Shown piece after piece: positions 33,806 through 42,429 of a stretch of DNA of 64,000 nt (the first letter of the stretch is position 1; every line of letters starts with the position of its first letter). Location of the stretch: contig NZ_CP133605.1 in assembly GCF_031199965.1 (NCBI RefSeq), positions 1,582,501 to 1,646,500 on the forward strand, read 5' to 3'. Origin of the DNA: Paenibacillus sp. D2_2 (GTDB lineage: Bacteria; Bacillota; Bacilli; Paenibacillales; Paenibacillaceae). The notes beneath the pieces were generated by a model. It was not told where the DNA came from, did not search any database, and saw nothing but the letters and a program-made list of their open reading frames with translations. Both the position numbers and the translations under genes were made by a program.

Positions 33806-34471
33806 ATGAAGAAAATTCAGCTTATTCAGAAGATTGTTCAGGAAGGTGTCGTTGCCGTACTTCGTGGCGAGACAGCAGAAGAAGTAGTCGCTATGGCCGA
33901 GGAAGCCATCGCTGGCGGAATTAAAGTGATTGAGATTACGATGACGGTTCCTTTTGCATTGAAAGCGATTGAGGAATTGTCCCGCAAATATAGATCGAAT
34001 TCAACGGATGAATCCACTTATGCGATTATCGGTGTAGGGACGGTATTGGATGCCGAGACAGCACGTGCGGCAATTCTTAGTGGCGCGGAATTCGTAGTAT
34101 CACCGTTCCTGAGCCCTGAGACGGTTACATTGTGCAACAGATACCGTGTTCCGGTAATGCCAGGAACGATGACTGTTAAGGAGATTAACGAGGCGCTCGA
34201 GCTTGGAGCTGATATCGTGAAGTTGTTCCCGGGCAACCTGTACGAGCCATCTGTAATCAAAGCGATCAAAGGTCCGTTGCCGCAGGCCAATATTATGCCA
34301 ACCGGTGGAGTATCGTTGGATAATCTGGGCGAGTGGATCAAAGCCGGTGCTGTAGCTGTAGGAATCGGCTCCGACCTGACGAACGAAGCCGTGAAGAACA
34401 ACGACTTCTCATTGATCCGCAAGAAGGCTGCAGCTTATGTAGATGCTTACCGCAAGGCGAAGGGCCTTTAA
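33806..34471 (+). CDS. eda: KDPG aldolase (2-keto-3-deoxy-6-phosphogluconate / 4-hydroxy-2-oxoglutarate aldolase)
   Basis: This 221-residue class I aldolase splits KDPG to pyruvate and glyceraldehyde-3-phosphate. The Schiff-base Lys is in ADIVKLFPGN, a conserved Glu in IEITMTVP, with GVGTVLD and the phosphate-binding MPTGGV towards the end. GAGGGTGAGGAG precedes the ATG. It uses the product of the KdgK encoded at 4119 and completes the kdu pathway. It stands alone with a strong terminator after it. Confidence 0.95.
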   Translation: MKKIQLIQKIVQEGVVAVLRGETAEEVVAMAEEAIAGGIKVIEITMTVPFALKAIEELSRKYRSNSTDESTYAIIGVGTVLDAETARAAILSGAEFVVSPFLSPETVTLCNRYRVPVMPGTMTVKEINEALELGADIVKLFPGNLYEPSVIKAIKGPLPQANIMPTGGVSLDNLGEWIKAGAVAVGIGSDLTNEAVKNNDFSLIRKKAAAYVDAYRKAKGL

Positions 34472-34492
34472 TTAAGAAGTTAGATTAATACG

Positions 34493-34543
34493 AAAGAGCG
34501 AGTCTCAAGGCCATTTTTGGCCGAGAGTCTCGCTCTTTTTTTT
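34493..34543 (+). terminator. Rho-independent terminator after eda
   Basis: AAAGAGCGAG and CTCGCTCTTT bracket an internal stem GGCC/GGCC with an internal loop, and eight T follow. Confidence 0.85.
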
Positions 34544-34572
34544 CGGACTAGCAACGTGTATATTACGATAAT

Positions 34573-35670
34573 TTAAAGTGTAGGTTGAAGTTCCAGCGGT
34601 AACGGCGCCGGGCGTGAGCAACTGCTCTGCATTTGATAATACCGACCCGAGTCCGATGAATCATGGAAGCCCCACATCGCTTCAAGCACATGGTAAGCCA
34701 TCTCTCCATTAGCACGGTGCGGTCGACCGGATTGCAAGGAGTAGGCCATGTCGGCAACGCCTATCCCGCGAGTATTCTCGCTATATCCTGGTAGTAGCGG
34801 TACATCAGTCCACTCGGCCTCCCCAAGCTTGCGATACTTGACCGGACCGCCGAATGTGTTCGGATCGGGAACGAGCATGGTCCCGGCCGTCCCGTGAATT
34901 TCTATTGGTGGTAGACTGCTGCCGCCGAAGATATCAAAGCTCATGATCATCGTTGCAATCGCTCCGCTATGGAATTCAAGGGTGCCAGCAACATGGGTTG
35001 GTATTTCTACGGGAATCTTCTTACCTTGCTTCTTCTCGCTTGAGATCGTCCGTTCCTGAAGAGCCATCCCGGTAATTCCAGCAATGCTAGAGATCGGGCC
35101 GAGCAATTGAACCAGAGCTGTTAAGTAATAGGGTCCCATATCAAACATTGGGCCTCCGCCATGAGCATAGTAGAATTCAGGGTCGGGATGCCAGTGCTCA
35201 TGTCCTCGGCTCATCATGAAGGCTGTTGCCGATACTGGACGCCCAATCGTTCCGTCTTCGATCAGCTTCAGCGCCGTCTGAATACCTGCGCCAAGGAAAG
35301 TTTCCGGCGCACTGCCTACGAGTAGTCCCTTCTCCGCTGCGACCTGTAATATCCGCTGTCCTTCTTCACGTGTAACTGCCAGCGGCTTCTCTACATATAC
35401 GTGCTTGCCTGCTTCAAGTGCTCGAAGGCATATTTCCGCATGAACCGCTGGAATGGTCAGATTTATAATAATTGAAATATCCGGGTCGCTTAGTAGTTCC
35501 TCGGTAGTACAGACATGGGGAATGAAATATTTTTCAGCTTGTGTCTTGGCTCTATCCAAATCGAGGTCAGCACAGGCGCTAAGCTCAAGTATGTCGAACT
35601 TGGCGCAATTCTCCATGTATATGTCGCTGATTTTACCGCATCCAATAATGCCAACTTTCACGCTGTTCAT
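34573..35670 (-). CDS. Gfo/Idh/MocA family oxidoreductase
   Basis: This 365-residue NAD(P)-dependent sugar dehydrogenase has the Rossmann motif VGIIGCGKISDIY at the N-terminus, the EKP motif in HVYVEKPLAVT (about 95) and the C-terminal substrate domain ending AMWGFHDSSDSG. The family oxidises cyclitols and sugars, or acts on glycosidic bonds through a keto intermediate. It is the third gene of a minus-strand set that continues upstream with a ThuA-like gene and a second oxidoreductase. The ATG at 35670 is preceded by GAAGGGGACATT. Confidence 0.85.
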   Translation of the reverse strand: MNSVKVGIIGCGKISDIYMENCAKFDILELSACADLDLDRAKTQAEKYFIPHVCTTEELLSDPDISIIINLTIPAVHAEICLRALEAGKHVYVEKPLAVTREEGQRILQVAAEKGLLVGSAPETFLGAGIQTALKLIEDGTIGRPVSATAFMMSRGHEHWHPDPEFYYAHGGGPMFDMGPYYLTALVQLLGPISSIAGITGMALQERTISSEKKQGKKIPVEIPTHVAGTLEFHSGAIATMIMSFDIFGGSSLPPIEIHGTAGTMLVPDPNTFGGPVKYRKLGEAEWTDVPLLPGYSENTRGIGVADMAYSLQSGRPHRANGEMAYHVLEAMWGFHDSSDSGRYYQMQSSCSRPAPLPLELQPTL

Positions 35671-35685
35671 ATGAATGTCCCCTTC

Positions 35686-36423
35686 TTATGCGTTGTTGTA
35701 CTGATTGTCACCCATGCCCGTGTATGCATTGCCACTTAAGACTACTCCATCCCTCAGTAATTGCTGTTTGCCTTCAGCGGCCCAGAGCAATCCGCGGGTC
35801 ATCAGTTCCTTGACCGGAGGGAGGTCGACGATGTCGGCATGGTGTCCAAGGGAGTTATAATATACCCTTCCCAGGCCCCAGCGCTTCGTCCATACGACAG
35901 GCATATCCACCGCTTTGTTCAGGCGATGTGGACCGTCGACTACAGGGAAACGAGTCGTAGCCAGTACTTCTACGGCGGGATCAACATGTAAATAATATTG
36001 CTCCGTACTTACCATAAAATCGGATATACCTTCGACGAGTGGGCTAGAGGAGGATTTAATCTCTACCTTGTATTCCACACCATCGTTGCCTGGATGGGCA
36101 ACCCATTGCCCACCGGTCATAAATTGCCAATCCACATTATTGCGAAAGGAATCGCACATACCGCCATGGCATCCAGCCAGTCCGGTTCCGGCTTGAACCG
36201 CTGCCGATACATTGTTAACGAGCTCTTGGGAGATTTCATCCATCGTCCATATAGGTACGATTAGATCAAGTCCGAGCAATTTCTGAGCGTCAGCATAAGC
36301 ATCGAGCGTATCTGCAACCTCGACCTCAAATTGATGATCTAACAGTATGTTCTTACAGATCGTTGCAACCTGTTCCGGTTTATGTCCATCCCAGCCGCCC
36401 CAAACGATTAATGCCTTTTTCAT
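35686..36423 (-). CDS. ThuA-like domain protein
   Basis: The 245-residue protein has the glutamine-amidotransferase-like ThuA fold: KALIVWGGWDGHKPEQVA at the N-terminus, LIVPIWTM, AGLAGCHGGMCDSFR and a C-terminal segment HHADIVDLPP. ThuA in Sinorhizobium takes part in trehalose metabolism together with an oxidoreductase (ThuB). A ThuA gene flanked by two Gfo/Idh/MocA genes matches that theme of sugar 3-keto derivatives, but the substrate here is not known. The three genes form a minus-strand operon with short spacings. Confidence 0.8.
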   Translation of the reverse strand: MKKALIVWGGWDGHKPEQVATICKNILLDHQFEVEVADTLDAYADAQKLLGLDLIVPIWTMDEISQELVNNVSAAVQAGTGLAGCHGGMCDSFRNNVDWQFMTGGQWVAHPGNDGVEYKVEIKSSSSPLVEGISDFMVSTEQYYLHVDPAVEVLATTRFPVVDGPHRLNKAVDMPVVWTKRWGLGRVYYNSLGHHADIVDLPPVKELMTRGLLWAAEGKQQLLRDGVVLSGNAYTGMGDNQYNNA

Positions 36424-36440
36424 ATCATCTATCTCCTTAT

Positions 36441-36488
36441 AGAGGTTGTATAAAAAACCTTCTTGGTGCTGAAAGTCTGTTTTTCTTA
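36441..36488 (-). repeat. Degenerate copy of the GTTCAAAAAG-ended repeat
   Basis: AGAGGTTGTATAAAAAACC, CTTCTTGGTGCTGAAAG and TCTGTTTTTCTT match the ends of the full element at 49197-49373 with the middle missing. It overlaps the very end of the downstream minus-strand oxidoreductase gene. Confidence 0.5.
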
Positions 36489-37652
36489 CATTTCAGCGAT
36501 TTCTACCCAGCGCCGCTGCTCGATCGAGCGCTCAACAGCCTCGAGTACAGCCTGGCATTTTACACCGTCCTGGAAATTTGGAGCTGGTTGTCTGCCTTCG
36601 CGGATCGCATTCGTAAGCTCTAGCATTTCGTGAATGAACGTATGCTCGAAGCCAATCGTGTGGCCTGGTGGCCACCAAGCTTCTGAATAGGCATGGGCCG
36701 GATCGGTAGCGAGAACACGCCTTACGCCTTGTACATCCACATCGTCCGACGTGAAATAGACTTCCAGCTCATTCATGCGTTCAAAATCGAATTTGACGCT
36801 GCCCAGACTGCCGTTGATCTCAAAAGAATTGGTAGAACGATGGCCTGCGGCAAATCGCGTTGCCTCGAAGCTGCCCAGTGCACCGTTAGCAAATCTGGCC
36901 ATGAAGAGGGTAGCATCGTCTACTGTCACTTGGCCTCTAGGTGCATTTGGATCGGCACTACCTGTAGCACTAAGCCCGGTCATTTCTTCGGCAAGCGGAC
37001 GCTCCTTAATAAAGGTCTCGCTCATTCCGATGACTTCATTGATATCTCCGACAAGATAATGTGATAAATCGATTAAGTGAGCGCCCAGATCACCAAGCGA
37101 ACCTGAGCCGGCAATGTCCTTCTGCAGTCTCCATACCAGCGGGAAATCAGGGTCCATGACCCAATCCTGCAGGAACCAGGCCCGGAAATGATAGATTTTA
37201 CCCAATCTGCCGCTCTCCACTAGCTTCTTGGCGAGCTGAACAGCAGGAGAGAAGCGGTAATTGAAGCCGATCATGTGGGCGATACCAGCTTCTTCTGCCG
37301 CTCGGAGCATCTCTCTGGAGTCTACCAATGAAAGCGCTAACGGTTTCTCGCAGAAAATATGTTTTCCAGCCTTCGCAGCGGCAAGGGCAATCTCTTTATG
37401 AGCATTGCTTGGTGCATTAATATCAATTAAATCAATGTCATCCCGGGCGATGAGCTGCTTCCAATCGGTCGTAATCTCCGACCAACCTAATCGGGAAGCC
37501 GCTTCCGTGACCGCTTGTTCATTTCTACCGCAAAGCACGGCCATTTCCGGCTTGAGCGCCTCCGGAAAGAACATAGGCAGAGCACGGTAGGCATTACTAT
37601 GGGCCTTGCCCATAAATTTGTAGCCGATCATTCCGACACGAAGCTGGTTCAT
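36486..37652 (-). CDS. Gfo/Idh/MocA family oxidoreductase
   Basis: This 388-residue NAD(P)-dependent dehydrogenase begins LRVGMIGYKFMGKAHSNAYR, has the motif FCEKPLALS (about 99) and the C-terminal HxxIGFEHTFIHEMLEL region. It is the first gene of the minus-strand set with the ThuA-like gene and the second oxidoreductase. GGAGGGATGAT precedes the ATG. The two dehydrogenases differ substantially (365 versus 388 residues), so they are not a recent duplicate. Confidence 0.87.
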   Translation of the reverse strand: MNQLRVGMIGYKFMGKAHSNAYRALPMFFPEALKPEMAVLCGRNEQAVTEAASRLGWSEITTDWKQLIARDDIDLIDINAPSNAHKEIALAAAKAGKHIFCEKPLALSLVDSREMLRAAEEAGIAHMIGFNYRFSPAVQLAKKLVESGRLGKIYHFRAWFLQDWVMDPDFPLVWRLQKDIAGSGSLGDLGAHLIDLSHYLVGDINEVIGMSETFIKERPLAEEMTGLSATGSADPNAPRGQVTVDDATLFMARFANGALGSFEATRFAAGHRSTNSFEINGSLGSVKFDFERMNELEVYFTSDDVDVQGVRRVLATDPAHAYSEAWWPPGHTIGFEHTFIHEMLELTNAIREGRQPAPNFQDGVKCQAVLEAVERSIEQRRWVEIAEM

Positions 37653-37894
37653 ATCATCCCTCCATGAGTCAATAATAGATGCTGCATAAGAACATTATAG
37701 AAAATAGGAGCTGCTTAGGACTCGCCAGTTTATGCAGTAATGTAGTCAAAAAATGCGCTTGCGCGAAATTTATGAAGAGATGCACCAATTAATGATGAAG
37801 TGTAAAATTAGAAGTGAAGTAAATAAACTATTAATTCAACTTAGGAGAAATTATATATCCATGATCAATTGTTAAGCATGCTCGGAGTGAAGAA

Positions 37895-39035
37895 ATGGTT
37901 GAGATCCGGAGGCATTTGCATGCCCATCCCGAGCTATCTTTCCATGAAGAAGCAACTTCACAATATATCGCTGATTTCTATCAAGGTAAAGATGTGGAGA
38001 TTCTGCGAGAAGTGGGGGGTGGCCACGGTCTGATCGTGACGATTCACGGTGGCAAGCCTGGCAAGACGATCGCACTCCGTGCCGATTTTGACGCATTGCC
38101 GATTACAGAGGAGACAGGTCTACCGTTTGCCTCCAAAAATCTGGGTGTGATGCATGCCTGTGGTCATGACGGACATACTGCCTACTTAATGGTGCTTGCG
38201 GATTGTCTGATTCAATTGAAGGAAGAAATCCCGGGTACTATTAAAATCGTTCACCAGCATGCGGAAGAGACTCCTCCTGGAGGTGCAAAGGGGATTGTTG
38301 AATCAGGCCTACTGGATGATGTAGATCAAATCTTCGGCATTCATCTCTTTCCGACCGCGCCGGCGGGCGTAGTTAACTATCGCAGCGGTTATTCAATGGC
38401 GGGAAGAAGCTATTTCAAACTGATTATTCAAGGTAGAGGTGGCCATGGATCATCCCCGCATGTGGCGAACGACGCTATTGTTGCTGCTAGCCATTTCGTA
38501 ATTGCTGCCCAGACGATTGTGAGCCGCCGATTGAATCCGTTCGATACCGGGGTGGTGACGATTGGCTCTTTTGACGGAAAAGGGAGCTTTAATGTCATCA
38601 AGGATTCGGTTACGCTTGAAGGCGATGCTCGTTATATGACCAAGGAGTCGCAGCAACTGATTGGCCAAGAAATTCACCGGATCGTGAATGGGATCGAGAG
38701 CATGTTCGGTGTAACTGTTGAGCTTACATATACAGCGGATCTACCTCCTGTCTATAATGATCCTGAGATTACTGCGAATGTAGTCAAGTATCTGGATAAA
38801 GGAAAGGGTGATTATCTGTCTGTAGTTGCAGAGGCACCTATGATGTCCGGCTCGGAGGATTTCGCTTACTATTTGGAGAAAATCCGGGCTGCTTCTTCTA
38901 TATTGGCTGCATGCCTAAAAATACAGATGAAATCTATTTCAACCACCACCCGAAATTCGATATCGATGAAGATCCTTACTTGTCGCTGCCAAGGCAGTGG
39001 GCGAAGTGGTGTGCGGATATTACGGGTTAGAGTAA
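37895..39035 (+). CDS. M20 family amidohydrolase, 3' end frameshifted twice as read
   Basis: The protein belongs to the M20/ACY1-like hydrolases (N-acyl-amino-acid amidohydrolase or hippurate-hydrolase type). Motifs include IRRHLHAHPELSFHE, ALRADFDALPI, the metal site HACGHDGHT, HQHAEETPPGGAKG, GRGGHGSSPH and MMSGSEDFAYY. The C-terminus is scrambled as read: one C is missing at about 38884 (it should give KIPGCFFYIGCMPKNTDEIYFNHHPKFDIDED) and one T at about 38973 (it should give SLLVAAKAVGEVVCGYYGLE). With both the gene ends at 39035 and encodes 380 residues. GGAG lies 7 bases before ATG 37895. The start looks about a dozen residues shorter than in most relatives. Confidence 0.85.
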
Positions 39036-39051
39036 GTTACTAGGGGAATTT

Positions 39052-39110
39052 TAGGGCTGTCCCAATTGTCACCGACAGATGACTGGGGCGGCCCTATTTG
39101 CATTATTTTT
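39052..39110 (+). terminator. Terminator after the M20 gene
   Basis: AGGGCTGTCCCA pairs with TGGGGCGGCCCT (10 of 12, the rest G-U) and a run of T follows shortly after. It overlaps the 3' end of the convergent small gene. Confidence 0.7.
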
Positions 39111-39363
39111 TTAGATCGTTGTAACTGTTACGCTCATTGACAAGCAGACTGGTGAGGATGAGAGATAATAGAATTACGAGACCTATAGCAATCAATTGGA
39201 TGATGTCGTAAGGCCTAGGTATATTTATAAAATCAAAAATTTTAATTAGTAGATAAAACAAAATTTTGAACATTCCCCAGAATACAAGAACGGCAATAAG
39301 CCATTTTCTAATGGACTTGATACGGGACCGTTTTGTGTAGCTGAGCTTATCCATGACAGACAT
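39103..39363 (-). CDS. Small two-helix membrane protein of unknown function
   Basis: This 86-residue protein has two predicted membrane helices (WLIAVLVFWGMFKILFYLLI and IIQLIAIGLVILLSLILTSLL) after a basic N-terminus (KRSRIKSIRK). ATG 39363 follows a strong AAGGAGGTAAATCTTC. I do not recognise the family. It lies 33 bp downstream of the AraC gene on the same strand and may be cotranscribed with it. Confidence 0.7.
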   Translation of the reverse strand: MSVMDKLSYTKRSRIKSIRKWLIAVLVFWGMFKILFYLLIKIFDFINIPRPYDIIQLIAIGLVILLSLILTSLLVNERNSYNDLKK

Positions 39364-39396
39364 GAAGATTTACCTCCTTATCCAACATACACTCTT

Positions 39397-40224
39397 CTAT
39401 TGAAAATCGCTGCGCGTGTCCGAAGGAGAGCATCCTTTCAGCTCTTTGTACACTCGATTGAAGGTACGGATGCTACCAAAGCCACATTCCAGAGCGATAT
39501 CCGTGATGCTAGAATCCGTATTTACAAGCTGATGCTCTGCCATAAGCACCCGGATCGTATTGAGATAAGTCTTGAAATTCATACCGATCGCTTTTTTAAA
39601 GGAACGACAGAAGTGGGAAGGATTCATCTCAAACCGCTCTGACATCATCTCCACGGACAAGTCCATCGCATAATTCGCCTCGATAAAAGAAATAATCCGA
39701 TGAATTTTGGCCCGCTTACTCTCAATCCTCTGGCTGGAGCCTCGGTCAAAGGGAACAGTAGGGAGATATCTGCACAAGGTTCCGAACAGTTCGAGCAGAT
39801 AGCTCTTGATGTACATAGGGTAGCCAGTCCGGGCGATGTCTTTCTCCTGAAGAATTAGACGTAGTAAATCACCAATTCGTGAGAATTCTGGCTGAGTTGA
39901 ATCGATATACGGAGACTCGAAGCTAAAGTCAACAGGCCAGGTTTTGGTCGCTCCAATCAGCTCCGGCTTGAAGATCAGCATGAATACCTCAGACTCCAGG
40001 TTCTTACTCTCATAGTAGTGAATATCATTGCTGCAGCAAATGACCATGTTCCCGGCCTGAAGAAGACGTTTCTCTTCATTTACCCCGACGATAATATTGC
40101 CTCTCTCCACATAGACGATTTCCAGCTCATTATGAAAGTGTGGATAAAAGGATAGATTGCTAATCCGATGGATTTCGAGCGGAAGCTCGGCATCCATGTT
40201 CCAATTTTGGTAGACCGATTTCAT
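39397..40224 (-). CDS. AraC-family transcriptional regulator with cupin domain
   Basis: This 275-residue regulator has an N-terminal AraC-type cupin domain (YPHFHNELEIVYVERGNIIVGV...GNMVICCSND) and a C-terminal double helix-turn-helix (MDLSVEMMSERFEMNPSHFCRSFKKAIG and SITDIALECGFGSIRTFNRVYKELKG). It probably senses a sugar or derivative. The neighbouring target genes are not evident. A purine-rich stretch precedes the ATG at 40224. Confidence 0.87.
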   Translation of the reverse strand: MKSVYQNWNMDAELPLEIHRISNLSFYPHFHNELEIVYVERGNIIVGVNEEKRLLQAGNMVICCSNDIHYYESKNLESEVFMLIFKPELIGATKTWPVDFSFESPYIDSTQPEFSRIGDLLRLILQEKDIARTGYPMYIKSYLLELFGTLCRYLPTVPFDRGSSQRIESKRAKIHRIISFIEANYAMDLSVEMMSERFEMNPSHFCRSFKKAIGMNFKTYLNTIRVLMAEHQLVNTDSSITDIALECGFGSIRTFNRVYKELKGCSPSDTRSDFQ

Positions 40225-40432
40225 ATATATCTCCGTTATCTTTCGTTTATTCTGTAGTATGTTGGCTTTAATTCATCATATCGAGTTGGGCAATTTTTGT
40301 CTAATGGATTGAGATTGAACTGCTCTATTTTGATTAGGAGAAGCAGGGTATAATTTTTACTTTACCCTTAATTAAAGATAAGGTTAGAATGGAAAATGAT
40401 AGGATAATATAATTTCGAAGGTGGCGATTCAT

Positions 40433-40687
40433 ATGTTTAGTAAGAAAAATAAAATTGCTAATGTCCTTCTTTGGGTTGGAGTTTCAATTATAGTAATTGG
40501 TTTAATTTCAGGTTTAGTAATGGGAGAAGATAGTGAAACTTTTCTATTAACAATTATTTATTGGGTTTCGGGTTTTTTATCAGGAATGTTCTTTATTGCT
40601 CTTGCTGAAATTATAGAACAATTACATAAGATCAATTTGAATTTAAGCAAAGATCCGGATCAAGATGATCTGGAATTATTAAATTGA
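40433..40687 (+). CDS. Small membrane protein of unknown function, AT-rich
   Basis: This 84-residue protein starts with MFSKKNKIANVLLWVG and has two membrane helices (IANVLLWVGVSIIVIGLISGLVM and FLLTIIYWVSGFLSGMFFIALAEI). The tail is acidic (DPDQDDLELLN). ATG 40433 is chosen 9 bases after AAGGTGG; a GTG at 40421 overlaps that site. It ends just where the next gene begins. Both are much richer in AT than their surroundings. I do not recognise either, but they appear to be a unit. Confidence 0.65.
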   Translation: MFSKKNKIANVLLWVGVSIIVIGLISGLVMGEDSETFLLTIIYWVSGFLSGMFFIALAEIIEQLHKINLNLSKDPDQDDLELLN

Positions 40688-40699
40688 ATGAGGGATAAA

Positions 40700-42361
40700 A
40701 TGTTAGTTAATCTCTTTTGTCCAGTAGAAATGATTGATTATAAATTGTATGAAAGTAAGACTAATGGACAGATATACTGTGAATTAGCCTTTAATAATTT
40801 ATCTCATAAAGTTGTTAAGGGGCTAAAATTAATGATTTACAGTTATGATCAATTTGGTGATCTTATTAGTGAAGAGAAGAATGGATTCGTGTGTAAAATA
40901 GAATTTAAGGATGGATTAAAGTTTTTAGAAAAACAAACTACTGATAAAAAGATAAGTTTAACGAATCTTAGTAATACTCGGAAGATCGAGGTCGATATTC
41001 TAAAAATTTTGTATGAAGATAATTCATTATGGTCCAAGGGAACTTCAGAATCTGAAAGAGTTGAACTAAGTCAGATTAAAAATAAACAACTTTTAGAGTT
41101 TATTCAAACTCGGGACGGGAAAGAAGCAAGAAATTTATCTAGGGAAATTGATGATAAATGGGTATGTGTTTGTGGAAGATTAAATCTATTAAATCATTTC
41201 GAATGTAAAAGATGCGGTAGATTCCAGGACTATGTACTAACCGAGTATAGTAATGAAGATACTATTATACATAACTTTAATAAGTTTTTAGAGCAAAAAG
41301 CAGAGGAAAAGAAACAAATTCAAGAAGGATTAAGACTACAACAAGATATCGAAAAACAAAAAAATAAAAAAAGATATAAAATTGTTTTTTATATTACTTT
41401 TTTGTTATTAGTAACTGGATGTTCACTTTGGGCATTAGCGGATAGGTTCAAGTTTTCAACAGTGGATAATCAACGACCAATTGAGATTAATGAAAACTCA
41501 GTCGCATTGGAGTCAGTAAAAGATGGAGTGATTGATACTTCCTTTGAGATATATGAAGGGAACAATAAGGATGGGGATTTTACAATTAGATACTATAGTA
41601 ATGGCGCTCTAAAAGAAAAAGTAATCCGAGACATTTCAAGACCACGTTTAATAGACATAGATAATGATGGCACCGAAGAAATATTAGTTTCGAAAGAAAT
41701 AATCACTTCAAAACTAGATAATGCCCAAATAGTTATCTGGGATGATATATATGAGTTTGATATTGAGACTGAGGATTTAGTATTCGTAAGTAGCAAGTAT
41801 CCCGAATATTACGAAAAATACTACATTCCATCAATAAAAGGACTTAGTAATTTAAGCAACGATTATGATGAGAAGCAGGCTTTTTCTGTTGTTATTCAAG
41901 CAGCATCAGATTTGATTAACGGGAAATTCATCCCTGATAAAGATCAGAAAGAAATTCAAAAAAAATTCGAAACACTTGAAGTGGATAATCCGTTACAGAT
42001 TACAAAACAAGGCGATACATATTATATTCACGGAATTACCTATGGTATGAAAATAAATGAAGCCATTGAAAAACTGGGTGAACCAGACGAGTCATTTGAA
42101 GTTAATTCAAAAGTTGTGAAGTGGTATCTGGACAAAAATTTAGTACTATCTGCTGAATATTATACAGATACAATTTCCTATATGGATTTGGGTGAGTTCA
42201 GCCAGGAGATTCTTGAGCAAAGTATGATTTTATTAGGAAATCCATCAAAGAAAAATAAAAGTCAATTTTATTATTTTACTTCTAGCCAATTATTAAAACT
42301 TCATGTTATGAAGCCAGGTAAATATAGAGTACAGCTTATGGATTCAGAAATTCCTGATTAA
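40700..42361 (+). CDS. Zinc-ribbon, single-span membrane protein of unknown function
   Basis: This 553-residue protein has a soluble N-terminal region (FCPVEMIDYKLYESKTNGQIYCELAFNNLSHK), a zinc ribbon CVCGR...ECKRCGRF (about residues 152-170), a charged coiled-coil-like stretch, one membrane helix (IVFYITFLLLVTGCSLWALA, about 230-250) and an outer part. The outer part holds an FG-GAP-like DIDNDGTEEILV and a C-terminal ITYGMKINEAIEKLGEPDE segment like the SmpA/BLIP-type fold. ATG 40700 follows GAGGG at a short distance; an ATG at 40688 has no ribosome binding site. It lies after the small membrane protein with almost no gap. The composition differs from the neighbours, which suggests acquisition. 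The function is unknown; a cell-envelope sensor is one idea. Confidence 0.7.
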   Translation: MLVNLFCPVEMIDYKLYESKTNGQIYCELAFNNLSHKVVKGLKLMIYSYDQFGDLISEEKNGFVCKIEFKDGLKFLEKQTTDKKISLTNLSNTRKIEVDILKILYEDNSLWSKGTSESERVELSQIKNKQLLEFIQTRDGKEARNLSREIDDKWVCVCGRLNLLNHFECKRCGRFQDYVLTEYSNEDTIIHNFNKFLEQKAEEKKQIQEGLRLQQDIEKQKNKKRYKIVFYITFLLLVTGCSLWALADRFKFSTVDNQRPIEINENSVALESVKDGVIDTSFEIYEGNNKDGDFTIRYYSNGALKEKVIRDISRPRLIDIDNDGTEEILVSKEIITSKLDNAQIVIWDDIYEFDIETEDLVFVSSKYPEYYEKYYIPSIKGLSNLSNDYDEKQAFSVVIQAASDLINGKFIPDKDQKEIQKKFETLEVDNPLQITKQGDTYYIHGITYGMKINEAIEKLGEPDESFEVNSKVVKWYLDKNLVLSAEYYTDTISYMDLGEFSQEILEQSMILLGNPSKKNKSQFYYFTSSQLLKLHVMKPGKYRVQLMDSEIPD

Positions 42362-42388
42362 TGGCACATTTACTATGTAGACGAGTGA

Positions 42389-42419
42389 AAGCAAGGCCTA
42401 ACCAAAGGCCTTGCTTTTT
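42389..42419. terminator. Bidirectional terminator
   Basis: AAGCAAGGCC and GGCCTTGCTT form a perfect 10-bp stem with the loop TAACCAAA, followed by TTT. It separates the AT-rich pair from the convergent MFS gene. Confidence 0.85.
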
Positions 42420-42429
42420 CATGTTGTAT

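Noticed and set aside
37329..37342. Possible cre site TGAAAGCGCTAACG inside the oxidoreductase gene
   Set aside because: It is a good match to the consensus but lies in conserved coding sequence (the KPLALS region), so it may be a coding coincidence.
39397..42361. AT-rich pair as a toxin-antitoxin or phage remnant
   Set aside because: Neither protein resembles known toxins, antitoxins or phage proteins that I can recognise, and no integrase or attachment site flanks the pair.
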